A stretch of 8,080 nt of DNA from Euryarchaeota archaeon UBA60 (lineage in GTDB: Archaea > Thermoplasmatota > Poseidoniia > Poseidoniales > Poseidoniaceae): contig DARQ01000042.1 of assembly GCA_002503395.1 (NCBI GenBank), positions 5,506-13,585 on the forward strand, given 5' to 3'. Under the pieces are notes generated by a model. The model had not been told where the DNA came from. It saw only the letters and a program-made list of their open reading frames with translations, and did not search any database. Shown piece after piece: positions 1 to 5,961 of the stretch (the first letter of the stretch is position 1; every line of letters starts with the position of its first letter). The position numbers were made by a program, and so were the translations under genes.

Positions 1-314
1 CGCCCCATATTACCGATTATCTGACCGCGTGTCGGCGCTGGGGTTGCGGCCCAATCGGGGAAGGCCGCGCGAGCGGCGGCCAGCGCCGCCGATACGTCAT
101 CCTTGGTCGAGAGGGGGAACTCCCCCAGACAATCACTCAAGCGAGCTGGGTTGTGACTCTCAAAGGTCTCTCCATCACCCGAAACCGTCAACTGGCCAGC
201 GATGATGTTGTAGCCCCTCACCTTGGGTAGTCCATCCGGGTTTTGGTTATCGAGGAACTCCAGTCCGGTCTCTAGCACGTGCGTCATTATCCTCGCGAGA
301 GTAGTTTCCGACAT
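1..314 (-). CDS. Aldehyde dehydrogenase family protein, N-terminal part (truncated by window edge)
   Basis: Read on the minus strand, this frame encodes a typical NAD(P)-dependent aldehyde dehydrogenase N-terminus. It has a short helical lead, then a strand with GYNIIAGQL (the usual N-Y-I-x-G-x-W region), then ETFESHNPARLSDCLGEFPLS, and then the DVSAALAAARAAFPDWAATPAPTRGQII helix in which A-x-x-A-F-x-x-W and T-P-x-x-x-R-G are family hallmarks. The family oxidises aldehydes to carboxylic acids in the cytoplasm. The Rossmann glycine motif and catalytic Glu/Cys lie beyond the left edge, so the substrate class cannot be named; semialdehyde dehydrogenases have similar N-termini. Two in-frame starts are possible: ATG at 314 (MSETTLARIM...) and ATG at 287 (MTHVLETGLEF...). 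Neither has a convincing Shine-Dalgarno at normal spacing. I give the longer form. The gene is divergent from cdc48 and has no obvious functional tie to it. Confidence 0.87.
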   Translation of the reverse strand, partial: MSETTLARIMTHVLETGLEFLDNQNPDGLPKVRGYNIIAGQLTVSGDGETFESHNPARLSDCLGEFPLSTKDDVSAALAAARAAFPDWAATPAPTRGQIIGNMG

Positions 315-454
315 GAAACCTGCGCTACCCATTTGTCGCCAACCAGTGTATATTCGGTGATTTATTTGATAGTAGAAATCTCGGTTCTTCAAGCGGGACG
401 GATTGAAGGGTTCTTAGGGGTTCATCGCTGAGGGGGTGTTGTAGAGGTGCTGTT
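315..454. promoter_or_regulatory. Divergent intergenic region with candidate archaeal promoters
   Basis: This 140-nt gap separates the minus-strand aldehyde dehydrogenase from the plus-strand cdc48 gene, so it must hold both promoters. It becomes markedly AT-richer at about 347-379. A TATA-like stretch on the plus strand (TTTATTTGATA, 361-371) would place a start site near 392 and a leader of roughly 60 nt for cdc48. On the minus strand the complement of 347-357 (CGAATATACAC) is a TATA-like candidate for the dehydrogenase. Both are weak matches to the archaeal box A, and no clear BRE purine element was identified. The 3' half (about 391-440) is G-rich. Confidence 0.4.
444..449 (+). promoter_or_regulatory. 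Shine-Dalgarno of cdc48
   Basis: GAGGTG lies five bases before the ATG at 455. It is a six-base match to the archaeal 16S rRNA tail complement (GGAGGTGAT). It fixes the cdc48 start at 455 and shows that this organism uses leadered, SD-dependent initiation for at least some genes. Confidence 0.75.
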
Positions 455-2686
455 ATGGCTGGTGGTAAAGATGAGACATTGTCCTTGCGTGTGACGAAAG
501 CGATTCCCAGCGACGTCGGTCACGGACGCGCCCGAATCTCGGGTGAAAACGAGTTGGATTTGAAGCCGGGTGACATCGTCGAAATCAAATCGGATAAGCG
601 CACCACCGCCGCGACCTTCTGGCGCAGCCGCCCCGAAGACAACAATATGGATATCATCCGTGTAGACGGGATAATCCGCAAGAATTCCGGCGTCAGTCTT
701 GGCGACCGAGTCACCGTGCGCAAGGTCGAGGCGAAAACCTGTAAGAAACTGATGCTCTCGCCAGTGATGGCCAATAAGCAGAAGGTCAAGTTCGGCCCTG
801 GCATCGAGGGATTTGCCCGGCGCGGCCTCAACAACCGCCCGGTGGTGGTCGGCGACCGCATCTTCATTCCCGGTATGACCTTGTTCGCCGAGGCCTTGCC
901 CTTCGCCATCCTGCAGACCACCCCGAAGGGAATTGTTCGGGTGACCGGTGATACTGAAATCGTCATCAAGGACGAATCCATCGATGCCGATGAGGTCGGT
1001 GAGGCGACCGGCATCACCTACGAGGATATCGGCGGTATCGGCGAGCAATTGCAAAAAGTCCGCGAGATGATTGAACTGCCTCTCAAGCACCCTGAGTTAT
1101 TCCGTCGGCTCGGCATCGACCCACCCAAAGGAGTTCTCCTACACGGCCCACCTGGGACCGGAAAGACGATGATTGCCAAGGCGGTCGCCAATGAGACCAA
1201 TGCGTATTTCCATTCCATCAACGGTCCCGAGATCATCAGCAAGTATTACGGCGAATCGGAAAAACAACTGCGAGAGATTTTCGACGATGCCGCCGACAAT
1301 GCTCCGGCCATCGTCTTCATCGACGAAATCGATTCCATCTGCCCGAAGCGTGAAGACGTTTCAGGCGAGGTTGAGCGCCGCGTCGTCGCCCAGATGCTGA
1401 CCCTGATGGACGGTATGAAGGGACGGGACAATGTCGTCGTCATCGCCGCAACCAACCGCCGCGATGCGATCGACCCGGCGCTGCGCCGCCCCGGTCGGTT
1501 CGACCGTGAGATTGAGATCGGTGTTCCCGACCGCAATGGCCGTAGGGAAATCATCGAGGTACATACCCGCGGCATGCCGATTTCCGAGGATTTTGACATG
1601 GATTGGATACTGGAGAATTCATATGGTTTTGTCGGCGCCGACATATCGGCGTTGGTACGCGAATCAGCCATGAAGGCACTGCGCCGCTATCTGCCGGAAA
1701 TCGACCTTGAAGAGGAGACCATTCCCCCCGAGGTGCTGGAGAAGATGGAGGTGCGGATGGATGACTTCAAGATTGCAATTCGCGATATCGAGCCGAGCGC
1801 CCTGCGTGAAATCTACGTCGAGATACCCACAGTCAGTTGGGAAGAGGTAGGCGGATTGGAAGAGGTCAAGGAGCGTCTCAAGGAATCGGTCGAATGGCCG
1901 CTCACCAAGCCGGAATTGTTTGAGCACTTTGGTGTCAAACCACCGCGCGGAATCGTCCTATTCGGTGCGCCTGGTACCGGAAAGACCCTGCTGGCCAAAG
2001 CCATTGCCACCGAGGCAAAGGCCAACTTCATCTCGATAAAAGGCCCCGAGTTGGTCAGCAAATGGGTAGGGGAGAGCGAGCGAGCGGTGCGGGAGATTTT
2101 CAAGAAGGCCAAGCAATCAGCACCTTCAATCATCTTCTTGGATGAATTTGAGAGCATCGCCCACGTTCGCAGTGGAGGCCAGTCCGGGGAAGGTAGCGAT
2201 GTGATGAACCGGGTCGTCAACCAACTGCTGGCCAGCATGGACGGGGTCGATTCGATGGATGGTGTCATTGTCGTCGCCGCTACCAACCGACCTGAGATGA
2301 TCGATCCCGCGCTGTTGAGAAGCGGTCGCTTCGAGCGGGTCCTGCACGTTCCTCCCCCCGATGCCGCGGCGCGGGCTAAGATTGCTGAGATCCACACCGC
2401 GCCGATGCCGCTGGGCAAATTCAAGATGGGCGACATTCTCAAGAAACTCGACGGCTATACCGGTGCCGATATCGAGGCCATCTGCCGCGAAGCCGCGCTC
2501 ATCGCCATGCGTGAGAACAAGAGAACAGTCAGTAAGAAGAACTTCGAGGAAGCTTGCAAACGGGTGCGGGCAACCGTTACCCCGAATATGATGGAATACT
2601 ACAATAAGATGGAATCCATGCTAGTCAGTGGCTTATCCAATATCAAGCGAGATGAGAGAGATTTCATTGGCATGGAAGCGGTGTGA
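455..2686 (+). CDS. cdc48: Cdc48/VCP/VAT-type double AAA+ ATPase
   Basis: This is a full-length archaeal p97 homologue (743 aa, about the family's usual length): a hexameric cytoplasmic unfoldase that threads proteins through its central pore using ATP, feeding degradation or complex disassembly. Residues about 8-95 form the double-psi barrel N-domain and about 105-170 the second N-subdomain. D1 has Walker A GPPGTGKT (231-238), the aromatic pore loop KYYG (263-266), Walker B IVFIDEID with D290/E291, sensor-1 N334 and arginine fingers R345/R348. D2 has GAPGTGKT (504-511), pore loop KWVG (536-539), Walker B with D563/E564, sensor-1 N611 and arginines R622/R625. Both rings therefore look ATPase-competent. 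Oddities in D2 are FLDEFESIA where DEIDSIA/DEIDAIA is usual, and RSGRFER where RPGRFDR is usual. The C-terminus ends in EAV, not a hydrophobic-Tyr-X proteasome-docking tail. A GAGGTG SD supports the ATG start. The PRC-barrel gene follows immediately and is probably co-transcribed. Confidence 0.97.
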   Translation: MAGGKDETLSLRVTKAIPSDVGHGRARISGENELDLKPGDIVEIKSDKRTTAATFWRSRPEDNNMDIIRVDGIIRKNSGVSLGDRVTVRKVEAKTCKKLMLSPVMANKQKVKFGPGIEGFARRGLNNRPVVVGDRIFIPGMTLFAEALPFAILQTTPKGIVRVTGDTEIVIKDESIDADEVGEATGITYEDIGGIGEQLQKVREMIELPLKHPELFRRLGIDPPKGVLLHGPPGTGKTMIAKAVANETNAYFHSINGPEIISKYYGESEKQLREIFDDAADNAPAIVFIDEIDSICPKREDVSGEVERRVVAQMLTLMDGMKGRDNVVVIAATNRRDAIDPALRRPGRFDREIEIGVPDRNGRREIIEVHTRGMPISEDFDMDWILENSYGFVGADISALVRESAMKALRRYLPEIDLEEETIPPEVLEKMEVRMDDFKIAIRDIEPSALREIYVEIPTVSWEEVGGLEEVKERLKESVEWPLTKPELFEHFGVKPPRGIVLFGAPGTGKTLLAKAIATEAKANFISIKGPELVSKWVGESERAVREIFKKAKQSAPSIIFLDEFESIAHVRSGGQSGEGSDVMNRVVNQLLASMDGVDSMDGVIVVAATNRPEMIDPALLRSGRFERVLHVPPPDAAARAKIAEIHTAPMPLGKFKMGDILKKLDGYTGADIEAICREAALIAMRENKRTVSKKNFEEACKRVRATVTPNMMEYYNKMESMLVSGLSNIKRDERDFIGMEAV

Positions 2687-2697
2687 GGCAAAGGTTG

Positions 2698-2940
2698 ATG
2701 TCGACGGGATTCGGTCACGAATTACTCGGTCGTGAAATAGTCGACTCGCTCGGAGATACCCTTGGGCATCTCAAGGATATGCAAATCGACATCAATACCG
2801 GGCAGATCATCAATCTGTTGGTTGATTTAGAGGCCAATCTCGACCCGTCCAAACTTCCGTGGTCGATGGTCGATGGTCTGATGCGAGTGCCGGCTGACCT
2901 AGTCGAGCGGGTCGCAACAAAAATTCACTTGCGTCCATAA
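2698..2940 (+). CDS. Small PRC-barrel domain protein
   Basis: This 80-aa protein consists of a single PRC-barrel domain. After a short lead comes the diagnostic ELLGREIVDSLGDTLGHLKD segment (G-x-x-V-x-D-x-x-G-x-x-x-G-x-x-x-D), then IDINTGQIINLLVDLE, and a final strand/helix with VPADLVERV. Free-standing PRC-barrel proteins of this size are common in Euryarchaeota; in haloarchaea such proteins (CdpB1, CdpB2) are needed for FtsZ-based cell division by bridging division proteins to SepF. Orthology to CdpB is inference only. I prefer the ATG at 2698, 11 nt after the cdc48 stop, because it begins just before the domain. The alternative is a GTG at 2683 that overlaps the cdc48 stop in a GTGA junction and adds five residues. 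Candidate SD sequences TGAGG (2684-2688) and AAGG (2691-2694) precede the ATG. Tight spacing implies co-transcription with cdc48. Confidence 0.85.
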   Translation: MSTGFGHELLGREIVDSLGDTLGHLKDMQIDINTGQIINLLVDLEANLDPSKLPWSMVDGLMRVPADLVERVATKIHLRP

Positions 2941-2960
2941 ACGAAGGCCAACGAAGACCA
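2941..2960 (+). repeat. Short tandem direct repeat after the PRC-barrel stop
   Basis: Two adjacent 10-mers, ACGAAGGCCA and ACGAAGACCA, differ at one base and begin directly after the TAA stop. This is a minor repeat with no recognised function; it may be chance. Confidence 0.4.
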
Positions 2961-3068
2961 TTACGTATTGTTACAACACTTGGCTTTCGGGGGGACGCAC
3001 AAGCCGTGCAGGGGGTGGCAACCTTCTAAACGGGAAGGATGTTCTCAACGTCTGAATCCTGCTCCAGT
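2961..3068. other. Non-coding gap between PRC-barrel gene and membrane operon
   Basis: I see no gene here. The stretch holds an AT-richer patch (TTACGTATTGTTA, 2961-2973) that could be a weak promoter for the downstream operon. G-rich runs follow, at about 2989-2994 and 3011-3015. A small inverted repeat pairs CCTTC (3022-3026) with GAAGG (3034-3038) across a 7-nt loop, and a 4-bp one pairs GCAC (2997-3000) with GTGC (3006-3009). A T-rich archaeal terminator is not evident. The gap and the separate SD of the next gene suggest a new transcription unit, or at least an independent translation start. Confidence 0.4.
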
Positions 3069-3074
3069 TGAGGT
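3069..3074 (+). promoter_or_regulatory. Shine-Dalgarno of the DUF4350-like gene
   Basis: TGAGGT lies six bases before the ATG at 3081. This good match supports that start codon. A preceding ATG at 3039 is in a different, quickly closing frame. Confidence 0.65.
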
Positions 3075-3080
3075 ATTTCC

Positions 3081-4706
3081 ATGGCCGCCGCGAATCGTAG
3101 AGTCCGTCGTACCGCCCTGCTGGTCGGATTCTACGGGGTATTGCTGATTCTCCTGTTGACGGTGGTCTCATCCTATGTCGAATTGGATAATAAATCGCAG
3201 TTGTCGGCATACGACAATAGTTGGAATGATATCTCGGCATTTCACGATGATGTTGCGGCTATGGATGGTGTGGTGACCAATAGTGTCGTCTCCACTCCCT
3301 TGCTCCTGGCCGAGATTGAAGACCCCTCTCACACCTTGTTCGTTATCTCCGGGGTTGAGCGCGACACCCTTTCCTTCCCCCATTTCGATGATGATGGTTT
3401 CATCTCCTTTTCCGATGCCGATGGCTATTCGGATGCTGAGGTCGAGGCGATAATCGCCTTCGTCAGGGCCAATGGAACGGTAATCGTGCTCGATGATTTC
3501 GGCTTTGCCAGCAGTCTCGGCTCATCCCTTGGCGTCAAGTATACCGGCTACCCACTTTATGACACGGTCTATGTTCATAGTCTGGATTATAATTACGTCT
3601 GGGCCTGCATTCAAGCCAATCCCTGCGGCATGGATAACGCAACTCTCGACCCTGAGTCATTCGGCACCCACCCGACCTGGGCGCTGGAGAATGCCAAGAG
3701 CACCCACCCCTGTGCCAAGTGGAGTGCACCGGTTTTCACCTATGCCGACGCCGGATTGTGCGCCCATCATTGGAATCCCGATACCAGTCGCATCGAGTAT
3801 AACGGCACCTATCGCCTGCTGATGAACGGGCCGACCGCGCTCGAGATTGAGATTGGCAAGAGGTCGACCCTTGCCACCCCTAAGGTGCAGTCTAACAGCA
3901 GTCGTGAAGCGGCGATTGACGTCAATGGCGATGGTGAGATTTGGGCTGGCAATGAGCAGACTGAGGAGACTCCGGACCTCGCCAACCAGAATTTCCCGCT
4001 CTATGTTGAGGTCTGTGAGACGACCAAGTGTGAGGCCGGCAAGGAAGGCCGTATCATCTTCGTCGCCGATGGCAGTCTGCTATCCAACGCCCTGTACGAT
4101 TATTCGGGTTTCAATCGCGGCGAATATGGCGACTCAAGCAAGGATATTCCAGTCAATGATAATCGCAAGTGGGCGCTGGACGTCTTGGCGATAGCAATAT
4201 TGGACAATGATGCAATCACCGGTGAGGGGCAGGTTCTCTTCGATGAGAGCCGCCACCCCCAGAACGCGGTGATGGCTGAATCCTACAACATGGTCTACTT
4301 CCTATTGGTCTATTTCACCAGTGAGGCGATGGCGATGCTGATTCTGTTCCTGGTGCTGTTCGTCGCCTTTGAGGCGGTGTTGATCAAGAAACTCGACCCG
4401 GAACCTTGGCGCCACGTATTCAGTATCATCTACTACGGATTCGGTGATGCCCATCGCTATGGCTACTACGCTAAGCCGAACAAGATACGGCAGGTGTTTC
4501 TGTCAAAGATACGTAATGCCTCAGGCCTGACGCGCGGTGAGTTCGATGCCATGCCGGCACGTGAATTGCAATCACTCATCAAAGACCCGGTGTTGGAGAA
4601 ATTCGTATTTGAGAAGCGGCAATATTCGCTTGAACAGATGGTCACGATCGTCAAGCGCATCAAGGCTTGGGGATCGGCTAAGAATCCGCTGGGAGGGGTG
4701 GCCTGA
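3081..4706 (+). CDS. DUF4350-like two-TM membrane protein, first gene of envelope operon
   Basis: This 541-aa protein has an Arg-rich cytoplasmic N-terminus (NRRVRR), TM1 at about 11-32, a large extracytoplasmic domain at about 33-402, TM2 at about 404-435, and a basic cytoplasmic tail of about 105 residues. The outer domain fits the DUF4350 / glutamine-amidotransferase-like fold. It has a SHTLFVISGVERDTL strand, then YSDAEVEAIIAFVRANGTVIVLDDFG (117-140), the usual 'helix, then G-G-x-x-hydrophobic strand-D-D-F-G' block, and a late strand GRIIFVADGSLLSNAL (323-338). No catalytic Cys-His-Glu triad is evident, so it is probably a structural or binding module. Its six cysteines (C176, C182, C211, C227, C312, C317) are all extracytoplasmic. 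Four sequons (N131, N186, N241, N272) also face out. DVNGDGEIW at 280-288 resembles a calcium-binding EF-hand/dockerin loop. The stop shares one base with the DUF58 start (TGATG), so the two are translationally coupled. DUF4350 is assigned from pattern, not from a search. Confidence 0.82.
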   Translation: MAAANRRVRRTALLVGFYGVLLILLLTVVSSYVELDNKSQLSAYDNSWNDISAFHDDVAAMDGVVTNSVVSTPLLLAEIEDPSHTLFVISGVERDTLSFPHFDDDGFISFSDADGYSDAEVEAIIAFVRANGTVIVLDDFGFASSLGSSLGVKYTGYPLYDTVYVHSLDYNYVWACIQANPCGMDNATLDPESFGTHPTWALENAKSTHPCAKWSAPVFTYADAGLCAHHWNPDTSRIEYNGTYRLLMNGPTALEIEIGKRSTLATPKVQSNSSREAAIDVNGDGEIWAGNEQTEETPDLANQNFPLYVEVCETTKCEAGKEGRIIFVADGSLLSNALYDYSGFNRGEYGDSSKDIPVNDNRKWALDVLAIAILDNDAITGEGQVLFDESRHPQNAVMAESYNMVYFLLVYFTSEAMAMLILFLVLFVAFEAVLIKKLDPEPWRHVFSIIYYGFGDAHRYGYYAKPNKIRQVFLSKIRNASGLTRGEFDAMPARELQSLIKDPVLEKFVFEKRQYSLEQMVTIVKRIKAWGSAKNPLGGVA

Positions 4707-5959
4707 TGTGGACCCGTAAAGCAGCCTTCACCTTCACCGGCGGCATCGCTCTGCTACTGATCGGGATGATGATCTCCAATCATCAATTGATGATTCTAGG
4801 TTTGTGTTTCATGGGTTTCATCGCCATCAACTCGTGGCTCTCCGGACATGGCGATGTCGAGGTCAAGCGAATGCTTTCGGCCGACAATCTGTACAAGGGC
4901 GACGACCTCTACGTCGAATTGGAGATTACCAACAAGGCGCTACGCCGCACCCAGCAACTGGAGATTTTCGATAACATCCCGCACGAGATGAAGTTGCGCA
5001 GCGGCCTGAACAGCATGCGTGTCAATCTCGGTCCGGGCGAGACCACACGCATCCGCTACGTCCTGCGCTGTCCTCTGCGCGGTCACTTCTCGCTCGGTCC
5101 GGTCAGTCTGCGCTTCCACAATTCGTTCAACCTGTTCTCCGATGAGATGTATGTCGACCACCATAGCGATATTATCATCTTCCCGCAGATCAAGGATGTC
5201 GAGGAGGCTTTCGTCCGCTCTCGCACCCCAAAGATGTACACCGGCGCCACGACCCTGCGCACTCCAGGTCCGGGTACCGAATTCTACAGCCTGCGCGAAT
5301 ATGTGCCCGGAGACCCTTTCAAGAACATCAATTGGAAGGCCTTTGCCCGCACCGGTGAGTTGATGGTTAACGAGAAGTGCCGTGATGCGGTCACCGATGT
5401 CTACATCATTCTCGACAGTCGCGACATCTCTCGCATCGGTACGGTGCTGAAGAATCCCCTTGAGATGGGCACCGTCGCCGCCGCAAGCATCGCCAGTTTC
5501 TTCCTCAAGCGGCGCGACAGCGTTTCGCTGACCATCTACGACAACAAATTATCGTATCTTCAGCCTGACACCGGTGACAAACAGTATTTCAAGATTCTCA
5601 GCAGTCTGGCCGGGGTCACTCCGAAGGGCGAAATGCCCTTGCAAGCGGTGACCAACTCAATCGGCCCGCGCTTCAGCCGCGGCAGTCCGGTCTTCATTAT
5701 CACCAGCGCCGAAGGCGATGGTACGGTGCCGCACGCGGTGCGCGATTTAGTCGGGCGTGGTCACGAGGTCAACATCCTCTCTCCCAGCAGTATCGATTTC
5801 GAGCGTCTGGTGAGCCGTATTCCACGGATGTCCTACGAGGTGCTGAGCCTTGAGCGTGCCAACCGTATGAGCGGGCTGGCCGGATTTGGGGCGCAGGTCA
5901 TCGATTGGATGCCGGATATGGAATTGAGTCAGGCGCTTCTGACTGCAAGAGGGTACTGA
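4706..5959 (+). CDS. DUF58 family protein (vWA-like), membrane anchored
   Basis: This is a 417-aa DUF58 protein. Two adjacent N-terminal membrane helices (about 8-24 and 27-45) are followed by a beta-rich segment (about 50-150, VEVKRMLSADNLYKGDDLYVE onward) typical of the region before DUF58. The family signature then appears at 192-223: EFYSLREYVPGDPFKNINWK followed by AFARTGELMVNE. A vWA-like alpha/beta domain follows to the C-terminus. The vWA metal site is atypical: the first strand reads IILDSRDIS (D237-S-R-D-I-S242) where functional MIDAS sites have D-x-S-x-S. DUF58 proteins normally act with MoxR AAA+ ATPases in complex assembly or envelope functions; no MoxR gene is in this window. 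The start overlaps the upstream stop by one base. GGAGGGGTG at 4692-4700 supplies a strong SD inside the upstream gene. The next gene starts two bases after this stop. Confidence 0.93.
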   Translation: MWTRKAAFTFTGGIALLLIGMMISNHQLMILGLCFMGFIAINSWLSGHGDVEVKRMLSADNLYKGDDLYVELEITNKALRRTQQLEIFDNIPHEMKLRSGLNSMRVNLGPGETTRIRYVLRCPLRGHFSLGPVSLRFHNSFNLFSDEMYVDHHSDIIIFPQIKDVEEAFVRSRTPKMYTGATTLRTPGPGTEFYSLREYVPGDPFKNINWKAFARTGELMVNEKCRDAVTDVYIILDSRDISRIGTVLKNPLEMGTVAAASIASFFLKRRDSVSLTIYDNKLSYLQPDTGDKQYFKILSSLAGVTPKGEMPLQAVTNSIGPRFSRGSPVFIITSAEGDGTVPHAVRDLVGRGHEVNILSPSSIDFERLVSRIPRMSYEVLSLERANRMSGLAGFGAQVIDWMPDMELSQALLTARGY

Positions 5960-5961
5960 AG

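Noticed and set aside
422..1090. Long minus-strand open frame (222 codons) opposite the start of cdc48
   Set aside because: It lies antisense to the unmistakable Cdc48 N-domain and D1. Its translation has no recognisable domain and arises from the codon bias of the real gene.
1813..2442. Minus-strand open frame of 209 codons opposite the D2 domain
   Set aside because: Low-complexity Ser/Arg/Pro-rich translation, antisense to conserved AAA+ motifs; a shadow frame.
3022..3038. CCTTC/GAAGG inverted repeat as a terminator
   Set aside because: A 5-bp stem with no following T-tract; archaeal terminators depend on T-runs, which are absent here.
3039..3071. Short ATG-initiated frame ahead of the DUF4350-like gene (possible leader peptide)
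   Set aside because: Only ten codons before a TGA, without an SD of its own or attenuator-like pairing; most likely chance.
5905..5961. Extension of the membrane protein to a TTG start
   Set aside because: It would add 19 residues overlapping the DUF58 C-terminus. ATG 5962 has a better-placed SD and fits the compact operon.
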